Assembly (NCBI RefSeq): GCF_014192515.1
Contig: NZ_JACHYB010000001.1
Coordinates: 1,550,001-1,614,000, forward strand
DNA from: Microbacter margulisiae
GTDB lineage: Bacteria; Bacteroidota; Bacteroidia; Bacteroidales; Paludibacteraceae
DNA length: 64,000 bases
Reading direction: 5' to 3'
A program made the translations under genes and the position numbers. The notes under the pieces are model-generated. The model ran no database searches and was not told the DNA's origin. It was given only the letters and a program-made list of their open reading frames with translations. This document shows, one piece after another, positions 28,757 to 37,654 of the stretch; positions within the stretch are counted from its first letter, which is position 1, and the number at the start of each line of letters is the position of its first letter.

Positions 28757-29833
28757 TTATTTATCGATCAGATTCAAGAACTCATCAAACAAAAATTCGG
28801 TATCAGTTGGTCCACTAGAAGCCTCGGGATGGAACTGGGTTGAAAAAAACGGTTTAGTTTTATGACGAACACCTTCATTGGTTCCGTCATTCAGATTGAT
28901 AAACAAAGGTTCCCAATCGTTACCCAATGTCTCATTATTTACTGCAAAACCATGATTCTGCGAAGTAACAAAACAACGATTTGTACCCACCATACGAACC
29001 GGCTGATTGTGGCTTCGATGACCGTATTTCAATTTATAGGTTGAAGCGCCGCCGGCGAGCGATAGCAATTGATTCCCTAAGCAAATACCAAAAATAGGCT
29101 TCTCACCATGGATAGCATCCCGCAAATGATCAATGGTTGCTTCGCAATATTCAGGATCACCGGGACCATTGGAAATGAATAAACCATCATAATCAAGCGT
29201 ACTAAAATCATAATTCCACGGCACACGAATCACTGTTACGTCACGCTTGAGAAAACAACGGATAATATTATGTTTTACCCCACAATCGACCAATACAATT
29301 TTTTTGGATCCGTTTCCATAGCGAATTACCTCATTGCAGCTTACTTTTGCTACCAGATTTTCTTTATTGGGATCAACAAAGTCAATATTAGGCATGTCAG
29401 GAAAAACCAATTTACCTTTCATTGATCCATATTCACGAATCACCTTGGTCAATTCACGAGTATCTACTCCGCAAATAGCCGGCACTTTATTTTCCTTAAG
29501 CCAATCGCTTAAACTCTTGTTGGCATTCCAATGGCTGTATTCAAACGAATAATCGGAAATAACCAGTCCGTTGACATGAATTATTTCCGATTCGTAAAAG
29601 ATTGATAAGCCGTTTTCCATTCCTGTTTGCGGGACTCCGTAATTGCCGATCAACGGATAAGTGACAACTAAAATCTGACCGGAATAGGAAGGATCCGTTA
29701 AACTTTCGGGATACCCGACCATTGCTGTGCTAAAAACGACTTCTCCCGCTCGGGGCGATTCATATCCGAACGATTGCCCGTGAAAAATCATGCCGTTTTC
29801 CAACACCAATTGCATGGCTTTACTTTTTTCCAT
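28757..29833 (-). CDS. carA: Carbamoyl-phosphate synthase, small subunit
   Basis: CarA is the glutamine amidotransferase subunit that feeds ammonia to CarB. It is 358 aa, with an N-terminal CPSase_sm domain (LVLENGMIFHGQSFG, YPESLTDPSYSGQILVVTYP) and a class I GATase domain. The nucleophile is Cys251 (FGICLGNQLLSLAGG), with the His-Glu pair in STQFHPEAS. The frame is open to 29881, but that would start inside the -7 box, so ATG 29833 (or 29839) is used. It forms an operon with carB. Confidence 0.95.
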   Translation of the reverse strand: MEKSKAMQLVLENGMIFHGQSFGYESPRAGEVVFSTAMVGYPESLTDPSYSGQILVVTYPLIGNYGVPQTGMENGLSIFYESEIIHVNGLVISDYSFEYSHWNANKSLSDWLKENKVPAICGVDTRELTKVIREYGSMKGKLVFPDMPNIDFVDPNKENLVAKVSCNEVIRYGNGSKKIVLVDCGVKHNIIRCFLKRDVTVIRVPWNYDFSTLDYDGLFISNGPGDPEYCEATIDHLRDAIHGEKPIFGICLGNQLLSLAGGASTYKLKYGHRSHNQPVRMVGTNRCFVTSQNHGFAVNNETLGNDWEPLFINLNDGTNEGVRHKTKPFFSTQFHPEASSGPTDTEFLFDEFLNLIDK

Positions 29834-29878
29834 GAACATTTTTATATTGAAGAATAAATAAGAGCAACTTTCGGTGTG

Positions 29879-29912
29879 CAAAGATACAAAAAACTACCTG
29901 ATGGAAAGCAAA
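29879..29912 (-). promoter_or_regulatory. Promoter of carAB
   Basis: TTTG (29909-29912), 22 bp, TATCTTTG (29879-29886) on the minus strand. Initiation would be near 29873, 40 nt before the carA ATG. Confidence 0.72.
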
Positions 29913-29996
29913 GTCGCTCAATAAAAATAAAAAACAAACCCGAATAACCCATGAAACTTTAAACATAAATTATTTGCAACATTTTGCAATGTCTAC

Positions 29997-30027
29997 TTTG
30001 CAAATCGAAAGTTATATCATACCTTTG
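29997..30027 (+). promoter_or_regulatory. Promoter of the pta operon
   Basis: TTTG (29997-30000), 19 bp, TACCTTTG (30020-30027). Initiation near 30033 gives a leader of about 53 nt. Confidence 0.8.
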
Positions 30028-30085
30028 TTTGTGATTAATAGATTTTCTGGATACCGTATAATAATTTAATAAACAATATTTTAAC

Positions 30086-31111
30086 ATGAAACTGCTTGAA
30101 ACCATCATGCAACGTGCTCAACAAGATCCACAGCACATTGTATTACCCGAAGGGAATGAAGAACGGACACTTCAAGCTGCCGACGCCATTTTAGCAAAAA
30201 AAGCAGCAAAAATAACCTTAATTGGAAAACCGAGTGAGATTCAGGCATTAGCCAATCAATTTCAATTAAAGCATATTGACCAAGCCACAATTCTTGATCC
30301 AGAGAATTATGATAAAATGGAAGCGTACGCTCAACTTCTAGTCGAATTGCGTAAAAACAAGGGAATGACCCTAGAACAGGCTCAAAAGTTGGTAAAAGAT
30401 CCGCTTTATATCGGGGCACTGATGATCAAAAGTGGCGATGCTGACGGAGAAGTTGCCGGAGCGCGTAATACAACAGGAAATGTACTTCGTCCTGCACTTC
30501 AGATCGTAAAGACAAAACCAGGAGTATCTGTTGTTTCAGGAGCCGTTCTGCTTTTCACTGAAAGTCCTTATGGTGAAAATGGCTTTGTCATGATGGCAGA
30601 TTTAGCTGTAACACCTAATCCTACAGCACAAGAATTAGCTGAAATTGCTGTTATGACAGGACATACAGCACGCACATTGGGTGGTTTTGAACCTCGGATT
30701 GCATTGCTCAGCTTTTCCACAAAAGGAAGTGCTAAGCATGAATTGGTGGATAAAGTAGTGGAAGCAACTCGTATCGCAAAAGAAATGGCTCCGGATATGC
30801 AAATCGACGGAGAATTGCAAGCTGATGCAGCACTAGTCCCGTCTGTAGGAGCCAGTAAAGCCCCTGGAAGTGACGTAGCTGGACATGCAAACGTACTAAT
30901 TATGCCTGATATACAGGCCGGAAACATTGGGTACAAGCTGGTACAACGTTTGGGAAATGCTCAAGCTATCGGACCTGTATTGCAAGGTATGGGAGCCCCA
31001 ATCAACGACTTGTCACGCGGATGTTCGGCTGACGATATTATTCAAATGATTGCTATAACCGTTAATCAGGCCATCAGCTTAAAACACAACAAAGATGGCA
31101 TTTTACATTAA
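30086..31111 (+). CDS. pta: Phosphate acetyltransferase
   Basis: Pta interconverts acetyl-CoA and acetyl phosphate in the acetate-producing Pta-AckA pathway. The 341-aa protein is the short form without the N-terminal DRTGG/P-loop extension of E. coli Pta. Visible PTA_PTB features are LPEGNEERTL, GDADGEVAGARNTTGNVLRP, and PSVGASKAPGSDVAGHANVL near the CoA/phosphate site. It heads a three-gene plus-strand operon with a dehydrogenase relative and ackA. This fits a fermentative metabolism. Confidence 0.96.
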   Translation: MKLLETIMQRAQQDPQHIVLPEGNEERTLQAADAILAKKAAKITLIGKPSEIQALANQFQLKHIDQATILDPENYDKMEAYAQLLVELRKNKGMTLEQAQKLVKDPLYIGALMIKSGDADGEVAGARNTTGNVLRPALQIVKTKPGVSVVSGAVLLFTESPYGENGFVMMADLAVTPNPTAQELAEIAVMTGHTARTLGGFEPRIALLSFSTKGSAKHELVDKVVEATRIAKEMAPDMQIDGELQADAALVPSVGASKAPGSDVAGHANVLIMPDIQAGNIGYKLVQRLGNAQAIGPVLQGMGAPINDLSRGCSADDIIQMIAITVNQAISLKHNKDGILH

Positions 31112-31154
31112 ATCACAAACAAGATCTCATATCATACTATTTTAACATCGCATC

Positions 31155-32114
31155 ATGGCGGACTTACCCAAAGAACCTATTGAAAATTACGGTCTTAGCA
31201 AAAAAGATCGTAAACGTACCCTTTTTTCACGCATCGGCGTAGTAGGATGTGGCAAAGAAGGAAGCCTCATCGCTTCCATTGCAGCCAGCAAAGGAATGGA
31301 AGTGGTTTTTTTAGAAATCAATCAGGAAAAAATCTCTAATGCATTTGCTCGTATAGAATCAATACTTGATTTGCGTGTAAACAACTGGGGATTAACTTCA
31401 TCAGAAAAAAAAGTTATCCTTTCCAGAATTAAGGGAACAACCGAATATCGTGATTTCGTAGGATGTGACTTTGTTATTGAAGCCATTCGTTACGATAACA
31501 AAACAGGGCAACAAAGCACCGAAGGTCGTAAAGAAGTTTTCAAAAAACTTGAAGCCATCCTCACTCCGGAAGCTATTATTGCCACGAACGTTTCAACGAT
31601 TGTAGTAACGGCTTTAGCTAGTGAACTACAACATCAGAACCGATGCATTGGCGTTCATTTTCTAACCAACATCAGGGATTCGCATATTATTGAAATTGTA
31701 AGAGGACTCAACACCTCAGACGCCACATTTGAAAAAGTATGCCGTTTTGCAGAACTCATTAACTACAGTTATATTTCTGTACTAGAATCTGTTGGACTGG
31801 TAAGCCTCCGCATGTTTCTTATTATGCTGAATGAAGCTTGTTCCATCGTGATGGAAGGCATAGCCACACTAGAGGATATAGACAAACTCTTAACCGTAGG
31901 ATTCGGCCACCGCCAGGGGGTCTTTTTCACAGCTGACAGAATGGGAATAGAAAAAATTGTTCCGTTAATGGAAAATCTATTCCATGAATATGGCAATATA
32001 AAATATAAGCCATCTCCAATGATCATGCGACTCTACCGTGCTAAATATTACGGAGTCAGTCGTCGAAAAGGATTTTACACCTATGACGAAACCGGCCGGA
32101 TTATAAACAACTGA
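31155..32114 (+). CDS. 3-hydroxyacyl-CoA dehydrogenase-like protein
   Basis: This 319-aa protein has the two-domain fold of 3-hydroxybutyryl-CoA dehydrogenases. A Rossmann domain has GCGKEG at 31-36, VFLEINQEK and CDFVIEAIRYD; the helical C-terminal domain starts near 210. The catalytic-His motif is modified: GVHFLTNIRDSHIIEIVRG replaces the usual GxHFFNP. The conserved NR at the start of the second domain is also changed (SLRMFLIMLNEA), so activity or substrate may be altered. It sits 43 bp after pta and 22 bp before ackA, which implies a link between acyl-CoA and acetate metabolism. Function is inferred only. Confidence 0.78.
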   Translation: MADLPKEPIENYGLSKKDRKRTLFSRIGVVGCGKEGSLIASIAASKGMEVVFLEINQEKISNAFARIESILDLRVNNWGLTSSEKKVILSRIKGTTEYRDFVGCDFVIEAIRYDNKTGQQSTEGRKEVFKKLEAILTPEAIIATNVSTIVVTALASELQHQNRCIGVHFLTNIRDSHIIEIVRGLNTSDATFEKVCRFAELINYSYISVLESVGLVSLRMFLIMLNEACSIVMEGIATLEDIDKLLTVGFGHRQGVFFTADRMGIEKIVPLMENLFHEYGNIKYKPSPMIMRLYRAKYYGVSRRKGFYTYDETGRIINN

Positions 32115-32136
32115 TCAAAAAAATCAAAGACTTACA

Positions 32137-33339
32137 ATGAAAATATTAGTATTAAACTGCGGTAGCTCTTCCGTCAAGTACAAACTATTTGATATGACTA
32201 CCAAAACTATTCTTGGTCAGGGAGGTGTCGAAAAATTAGGCATGCGTGGTTCTTTTTTGCGCCACACCAGGGCTGATGGAGATCGGGTGACTTTGGAGGG
32301 AGAAATATTAACCCACCAAAGTGCTATCGAATACATCCTGGGGGTACTTATCAGTCAAAAACACGGTGCCATTCGTTCATTGGAAGAAATTGATGCTGTC
32401 GGTCACCGATTAGTGCATGGTGGTGAAAAATTCAATTCCAGTGTATTGATTGATGATGAAGTCATTTCGAAAATTGAAGAATGCATCGAAATTGCTCCCT
32501 TGCACAATCCACCCAATCTAGCTGGAATTAATGCAATTAAAGAATTGCTGCCAAATATTCCTCAGGTAGGAGTTTTTGATACCGCTTTCCATCAAACAAT
32601 GGAACCTCATGCATACATGTATGCCATTCCTTATTCATTATATACAAAGTACGGCATTCGTCGTTATGGATTTCACGGCACCAGTCATCGCTACGTATCA
32701 AAACGGGCATGTGAATTTTTAGGTTTGGAATACGAAAAAGCCAAACTAATCACTTGCCATATTGGTAACGGAGCATCCATCACAGCTATTAAAGAGGGGA
32801 AATCGATTGATACCTCCATGGGATTCACTCCGGTAGAAGGTTTGATGATGGGGACAAGGTCTGGGGATATCGATGCCGGTGTAGTCACTTTTTTAATGGA
32901 TAAAGAAGTGCTGGGAACCGAATCGGCCTCTACCCTTTTCAACAAACATAGCGGAGTACTGGGAATTTCAGGGGTTTCATCAGATATGCGTGATCTTGAC
33001 AAAGCGATTGCTGAAGGAAATGACCATGCCAAACTTGCTTTAAAAATGTATCAATACCGGATCAAAAAATATATCGGTTCATATCTCGCTGTGCTAGGTG
33101 GAGCCGATGCTATTATTTTTACCGGCGGAGTTGGAGAAAATCAGTCTGCTACGCGTGAAGCCGTTTGCAGCGACATGGAATGGTTAGGAATTTCAATTGA
33201 TTCGGCAACCAATGCAAACACTCATGGCATTGAAGCAATTGTCAGTACCCCCAATTCCAAAATCAAAATTGTTGTTATCCCTACTGATGAGGAACTTATG
33301 ATTGCAACGGACACTATGCAAATTATCACTAAGTCCTAA
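32137..33339 (+). CDS. ackA: Acetate kinase
   Basis: AckA converts acetyl phosphate and ADP to acetate and ATP, the energy-yielding end of the Pta-AckA route. The 400-aa protein has all family marks: MKILVLNCGSSSVKYKLFD at the N-terminus, VGHRLVHGGEKF, FDTAFHQTM, RRYGFHGTSHRYVS, TCHIGNGASI, GLMMGTRSGDIDAG, and FTGGVGENQSATRE near the C-terminus. It is the last gene of the operon and is followed by a strong terminator. Confidence 0.97.
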   Translation: MKILVLNCGSSSVKYKLFDMTTKTILGQGGVEKLGMRGSFLRHTRADGDRVTLEGEILTHQSAIEYILGVLISQKHGAIRSLEEIDAVGHRLVHGGEKFNSSVLIDDEVISKIEECIEIAPLHNPPNLAGINAIKELLPNIPQVGVFDTAFHQTMEPHAYMYAIPYSLYTKYGIRRYGFHGTSHRYVSKRACEFLGLEYEKAKLITCHIGNGASITAIKEGKSIDTSMGFTPVEGLMMGTRSGDIDAGVVTFLMDKEVLGTESASTLFNKHSGVLGISGVSSDMRDLDKAIAEGNDHAKLALKMYQYRIKKYIGSYLAVLGGADAIIFTGGVGENQSATREAVCSDMEWLGISIDSATNANTHGIEAIVSTPNSKIKIVVIPTDEELMIATDTMQIITKS

Positions 33340-33365
33340 AATCAATCAACAAACGTAATAATAAC

Positions 33366-33400
33366 AAGAAGCTATTCTGAAAATGAATAGCTTCTTTTTT
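33366..33400 (+). terminator. Terminator of pta-ackA operon
   Basis: A perfect 12-bp stem AAGAAGCTATTC/GAATAGCTTCTT has a 7-nt loop and ends in TTTT, 26 bp after ackA. Confidence 0.9.
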
Positions 33401-33416
33401 GTATGTGAAAAGAATA

Positions 33417-33448
33417 ATTGAAAGAAAAGAAATTAATCACTATTTTTG
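33417..33448 (+). promoter_or_regulatory. Promoter of the aldo/keto reductase gene
   Basis: ATTG (33417-33420), 20 bp, TATTTTTG (33441-33448). Initiation would be near 33454. Confidence 0.65.
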
Positions 33449-33475
33449 TAACTATCAACTTCAAAAATTTATATT

Positions 33476-34474
33476 ATGCAGATAGAACCCTCTCCTTCTC
33501 GCTATGAAGACAAGATGCAATACATTCAGTGTGGAAATAGCGGGCTACAACTTCCGAGAATTTCACTTGGTTTATGGCACAATTTCGGCGATGTAGATGA
33601 CTATGATGAAGCGGTACGGATGGTCCAGTATGCTTTTGATAACGGCATCACACATTTTGATCTGGCAAATAATTATGGGCCCCCCGAAGGAACTGCAGAA
33701 GCAAACTTCGGCAAAATTCTTCAACATTTTCCTAAAAACACAAGGGATGAGATGATTATTTCCACAAAAGCCGGGCATTTGATGTGGCCGGGCCCCTATG
33801 GAGACGGCAGTTCACGGAAATATCTAATGGCCAGTTTAGATCAAAGCTTGCGCCGGTTGAAACTGGATTATGTGGATATTTTTTATTCGCATCGGTATGA
33901 TCCAAATACTCCATTGGAAGAAACAATGTCAGCTCTCTCCGATGCTGTCAGACAAGGGAAAGCGCTCTATGTTGGTATCTCCAAATATCCGGTTGATAAA
34001 ACATTAGAAGCATACAAAATACTGAAAGCAAATGGGACGCCTTGCCTGATTCATCAGGATCGATATAGCATGCTGTCACGCGACGTTGAACAAGGAATTT
34101 TGCAGGCAGCATCAGAACATGGGGTCGGCTTCATAGGATTCTCGCCTTTGTATCAGGGCATTTTATCGGATAAATATTTGCATGGAATTCCTGACAATTC
34201 ACGTGCTGCAAAGCCTACCGGTTTTTTACAGCGGAACCAGGTTTCACCAGAAGTTGTAGAAAAGGTATCAAAACTTAACGCTATTGCACTGAACCGAAGC
34301 CAGAGTCTGGCACAAATGGCTTTGCAGTGGTGTCTTCGTTCTCCCTTGGTGCAGTCAGTTATTGTAGGGACAAGTTCGTTGGAACAACTACAAAACAATA
34401 TCAATGCATTGAACTATCCTGGGTTTACAAATGAAGAGTTGGGTATGATCGATCAGATTTTGAATGAAAAATGA
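33476..34474 (+). CDS. Aldo/keto reductase, YghZ (GAP reductase) type
   Basis: This is an NADPH-dependent reductase with a TIM barrel, 332 aa. Its segments closely follow E. coli YghZ, the L-glyceraldehyde 3-phosphate reductase: SLGLWHNFGDV, THFDLANNYGPPEG (D62 and Tyr67 of the catalytic set), STKAGHLMWPGPYGDGSSRK, then YVDIFYSHRYDPNTP. The C-terminal SVIVGTSSLEQLQNNI is the cofactor-binding block. It is likely to detoxify L-GAP, methylglyoxal or other aldehydes; the substrate is inferred from similarity. It is a single gene with its own promoter. Confidence 0.88.
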   Translation: MQIEPSPSRYEDKMQYIQCGNSGLQLPRISLGLWHNFGDVDDYDEAVRMVQYAFDNGITHFDLANNYGPPEGTAEANFGKILQHFPKNTRDEMIISTKAGHLMWPGPYGDGSSRKYLMASLDQSLRRLKLDYVDIFYSHRYDPNTPLEETMSALSDAVRQGKALYVGISKYPVDKTLEAYKILKANGTPCLIHQDRYSMLSRDVEQGILQAASEHGVGFIGFSPLYQGILSDKYLHGIPDNSRAAKPTGFLQRNQVSPEVVEKVSKLNAIALNRSQSLAQMALQWCLRSPLVQSVIVGTSSLEQLQNNINALNYPGFTNEELGMIDQILNEK

Positions 34475-34745
34475 GGTCAATAATCGTTGGATGTTATCCT
34501 CCAACTTTACAACCAACAAGCATCCATAACAATTTGACTTGATCTGCATTTCTGTGTTACCAGCAAACCCTTTCCTAGTCATTTGACGTAATTTAAAAAG
34601 AATGTGGAAAGCTTGCGACAAGCTTATGCAGGCATCCAAAAAGAAAATCTTCATAATCCATTCGGTCTGACATATGAATAATTGATCCATAATAAACTTC
34701 GAGGAGATAAGGTTTATTTTGAAAACCTTTAATCAAAATCAGGGC
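34475..34745. other. Spacer between aldo/keto reductase and mutL
   Basis: This convergent spacer holds no supported gene. GTTGGA/TCCAAC (34486-34491 with 34500-34505) and AAGGTTT/AAACCTT (34709-34715 with 34723-34729) are weak hairpins that may end the reductase and mutL transcripts. Confidence 0.4.
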
Positions 34746-36578
34746 TTAAAACTTTTTCTCAATTTCATCCTGTCCCAGAATGACAACTATAGGTTTCCCG
34801 TCGGGAGTGGTATTGGGATTTTCACACGTAAAGAGTTGTCCGAGCAATTGCCCCATCTCGTCCTGAGTCATGGGGCGGTCATTATTAACTGCAGCTGACT
34901 TTGCCATAGTAAGCGCAATCGCTTCGTCAAGCACCTCCTTCATTTTCCCCTTGCTATGCTTCACGGTGTCAATCAACAACTCAATCATTGACATGACCGA
35001 ACTTTTTTCAAAACCCGCAGGGACACCATTAATCACAAACGTATCTTTCCCCAATGAAGACAAATCGAAACCAACATCCTGCAATTCGGGGAGTACCGTT
35101 TCGAATAATAAGGCATCATCGATGCTCAGTGAAATCATTTCAGGAAAGAGTAATTGTTGCGAAAATCCTTTTCGTTCGCGAAGTTGCCGCATCCACTGTT
35201 CGAACAAAATGCGGATATGAGCACGCTGACGATCGACAAACATCAGGCCAGACTTGCCACCTGCCAAAATAAACCGATTCTTATACAACAGATAGTTTTT
35301 CCCTTCATGTTCTTCATCCAGCAATCCTTGCTGAGTATCATCCTCACTTGGGAAAACCTGTTTCTGAGAAAATAGCGTTTCTTTGGGTTTTTCAAAATCC
35401 TGATATAATGATTCCCAATTCATCGGAGGACGGGTGTAATGCGAAGACCGTTCGGAATAGGTATCAAAAGGATTGTAGGCCGGATTGACGTTCACTCTGG
35501 GTTGTTCCGCAGGAGCTTTCGTTGTGGTCATCGGAGGAATATCAATTGCACCTTCCTGGTCGAATTCAATGGAAGGAATGGCATGCGATTTACTCAGCGA
35601 CTCTTTTACGGCAGCCAATAAAATAGACCAGACAGCAGGTTCGTGCTCAAACTTGATTTCTGTCTTCGTAGGATGAATATTGACATCAATTGTAGCAGGA
35701 TCAATTTCAAAATAGATAAAATAAGAAGGAGACAGCGGACTGGCAATCATTCCTTCGTAGGCCTGCATCACCGCTTTATGAAAGTACGGATGCCGCATGT
35801 ATCGCCCATTGACAAAAAAGAACTGGTTTGGATTACGCACTGATGTTTCAGGAGTTCCCACATAGCCCGAAATCGAAACCATGGATGTTTCAGCACTTAT
35901 TGGCAACAACTGATGCTGGGTAGAATGATTTCTCGAAGGGAAAAGTTGTCCGATTCGTTGCCGATGATTGCTCGGCATCAAACGCAGCAGTTCCGTATCG
36001 TTATGATGCAACGTGAATTGAAGCTGTGGATAAACCAGCGCAATGCGGGTAAGTTCCATAATGAGTTGACGCAACTCCGTTTCGTTTGATTTCAGAAACT
36101 TACGGCGTGCAGGCACATTGAAAAAGAGATTTTTCACAAAGAAAACCGTTCCTTTCGGACAACTGATGACCTCCTGTTTCTCAAGATGCGAACCTGAAAT
36201 AGCAATCAATGAACCTAATTCGTCTTCTTCTCGCCGGGTATGTACCTCTATCTGTGCCACAGCAGCAATGGAAGCCAACGCTTCACCCCGAAATCCCATT
36301 GTATGCAAAGCGAATAAATCGGATGCATCCTGAATTTTGGAAGTAGCATGACGTTCAAAAGCCATACGTACATCTGTTTCTGACATGCCTTTGCCGTTGT
36401 CAATCACCTGAATCAATGTTCGGCCAGCATCTTTCAGAATTACCTGAATTAATGTAGCTTCAGCATCTATGGCATTTTCTACCAGCTCCTTGAGAACCGA
36501 AGCCGGCCTTTGGATCACTTCGCCAGCAGCAATTTGGTTGGCAACATGATCAGGCAAAAGATGAATAATGTCATGCAT
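34746..36578 (-). CDS. mutL: DNA mismatch repair protein MutL
   Basis: MutL couples MutS mismatch recognition to downstream repair. The 610-aa protein has the GHKL ATPase domain: E31/N35 in KELVENAIDAE, DNGKGM, FERHATSKI, TMGFRGEALASIAAVA. A linker (about 340-420) and a C-terminal dimerisation domain follow. The endonuclease signature DQHA(x)2E(x)4E appears as DRQRAHIRILFE and the usual CPHGRP as TTPDGKP, so nicking activity is doubtful. It is convergent with the reductase gene. Confidence 0.95.
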   Translation of the reverse strand: MHDIIHLLPDHVANQIAAGEVIQRPASVLKELVENAIDAEATLIQVILKDAGRTLIQVIDNGKGMSETDVRMAFERHATSKIQDASDLFALHTMGFRGEALASIAAVAQIEVHTRREEDELGSLIAISGSHLEKQEVISCPKGTVFFVKNLFFNVPARRKFLKSNETELRQLIMELTRIALVYPQLQFTLHHNDTELLRLMPSNHRQRIGQLFPSRNHSTQHQLLPISAETSMVSISGYVGTPETSVRNPNQFFFVNGRYMRHPYFHKAVMQAYEGMIASPLSPSYFIYFEIDPATIDVNIHPTKTEIKFEHEPAVWSILLAAVKESLSKSHAIPSIEFDQEGAIDIPPMTTTKAPAEQPRVNVNPAYNPFDTYSERSSHYTRPPMNWESLYQDFEKPKETLFSQKQVFPSEDDTQQGLLDEEHEGKNYLLYKNRFILAGGKSGLMFVDRQRAHIRILFEQWMRQLRERKGFSQQLLFPEMISLSIDDALLFETVLPELQDVGFDLSSLGKDTFVINGVPAGFEKSSVMSMIELLIDTVKHSKGKMKEVLDEAIALTMAKSAAVNNDRPMTQDEMGQLLGQLFTCENPNTTPDGKPIVVILGQDEIEKKF

Positions 36579-36717
36579 AAAGCTATCTTTATTATGAAAA
36601 ACAGCAAAAATAATCCTCTCTTTTCTGCCACATTAAAGCTTTACAAAGATAGGAAAAATAGAGATAATTTTTGATAGTCAAAATCTGAATATCTGAACAG
36701 GAGGAACAAAGATGATG

Positions 36718-36725
36718 TATTTTTG
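36718..36725 (+). promoter_or_regulatory. -7 box of the small membrane protein gene
   Basis: TATTTTTG lies 35 bp before the ATG at 36760. TCTG at 36692-36695, 22 bp upstream, is a poor -33 match. Confidence 0.4.
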
Positions 36726-36759
36726 CTTGGCGTTATCATCAACTCAAACTATTAGCATA

Positions 36760-36876
36760 ATGCATAAAAAGAAACATGCCTCAAAGAAAGAGAGTAAATG
36801 GATTCCGGTTTTGATAGCCATTTTGATACTACTTTTTCTTATCTATCGCATGCTGCATTTATACATTCATTGGTAA
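36760..36876 (+). CDS. Small single-pass membrane protein, 38 aa
   Basis: A short frame from ATG 36760 encodes a lysine-rich N-terminus (MHKKKHASKKESKW) followed by one hydrophobic helix (IPVLIAILILLFLIYRML) and a short tail, LHLYIHW. The positive-inside pattern predicts a cytoplasmic N-terminus. It has a -7 box upstream and a strong hairpin directly downstream, so it forms a complete small transcription unit between mutL and tRNA-Arg. I do not recognise a family. Coding status is inferred from the organised context. Confidence 0.55.
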   Translation: MHKKKHASKKESKWIPVLIAILILLFLIYRMLHLYIHW

Positions 36877-36881
36877 AAAAA

Positions 36882-36920
36882 AATCCTGCGTATAAAGCAA
36901 TCTTATACACAGGATTCTTT
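36882..36920 (+). terminator. Terminator after the small membrane protein gene
   Basis: AATCCTG/CAGGATT plus GTATA/TATAC arms form a 13-bp stem with one mismatch (36882-36894 with 36904-36916), then TCTTT. It may also terminate the facing tRNA-Arg transcript. Confidence 0.7.
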
Positions 36921-36921
36921 G

Positions 36922-36995
36922 TGATCTCGTTGGGATTCGAACCCAAGACCCACAGCTTAGAAGGCTGTTGCTCTATCCAGCTGAGCTACGAGACC
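36922..36995 (-). tRNA. tRNA-Arg (anticodon TCT)
   Basis: A complete 74-nt cloverleaf reads on the minus strand from 36995. Acceptor GGTCTCG pairs with CGAGATC, the anticodon stem CAGC/GCTG encloses CTTCTAA (anticodon TCT), the T arm is TTGGG-TTCGAAT-CCCAA, and the discriminator is A. CCA is not encoded. Confidence 0.95.
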
Positions 36996-37061
36996 TTTTT
37001 TTAACACTGCAAAATAAGCAAATTTCTCTCAGACTGGCAAATGTCATTCATCGCATGATAA

Positions 37062-37643
37062 CTACCACATTTTAAGAATCTCATACAGTTGATGGATGGG
37101 CAATCCCATCACATTATAAAACGATCCTTCTATCGATTTGACTCCGATATAGCCAATCCATTCCTGTACACCATACGAACCAGCTTTGTCCAGCGGATGA
37201 TACCTTTCAACATAATATTGAATTTCCTCTTCTGTTAGTTTGGAAAAATGCACTTTACTGTCAGCTACAAAATCAACCTGTTTATTTAAAGAACGAACAC
37301 AAACTCCCGTATAGACATGATGAATCTTTCCAGACAACTTTTTCAACATCTTCACAGCTTCAGATTGGTCTGCAGGTTTTCCCAATACATGATCATCCAG
37401 CCAAACAATAGTATCAGCGGTTATCAAAATTACATCTTCAAGCATGATGGAATGATAAGCTTCAGATTTCTTCTTGGCTAAGTACAATGGAATATTGCCG
37501 GCTCTAAGTTCAAGAGGAAAACTTTCGTCAACGTCAGGCAATACTCGCACCGCAAAAGGGATATCAAGCCCCCGCAAAAGCTCTTGACGACGCGGAGATT
37601 GGGATGCCAGGATGATTCTATAATCAGATAAATGAGAAAGCAT
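37062..37643 (-). CDS. maf: Maf-family nucleoside-triphosphate pyrophosphatase
   Basis: Maf proteins hydrolyse non-canonical or excess nucleotides (dTTP/UTP in the YhdE group). The 193-aa protein has LASQSPRRQELLRGL at its N-terminus, the ADTIVWLDDHVLGKP catalytic block, VYTGVCV, and a C-terminal DKAGSYGVQEWIG followed by IEGSFYNVMGLPI. The length is normal. It lies 11 bp after the UbiA-family gene and is probably the last gene of that run. The exact nucleotide preference is inferred from the motif set. Confidence 0.93.
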   Translation of the reverse strand: MLSHLSDYRIILASQSPRRQELLRGLDIPFAVRVLPDVDESFPLELRAGNIPLYLAKKKSEAYHSIMLEDVILITADTIVWLDDHVLGKPADQSEAVKMLKKLSGKIHHVYTGVCVRSLNKQVDFVADSKVHFSKLTEEEIQYYVERYHPLDKAGSYGVQEWIGYIGVKSIEGSFYNVMGLPIHQLYEILKMW

Positions 37644-37654
37644 ACAATATCAAT

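Noticed and set aside
36798..37004. Plus-strand frame across the tRNA-Arg gene
   Set aside because: It overlaps the tRNA, the terminator and the small protein in another frame; composition is not coding-like.
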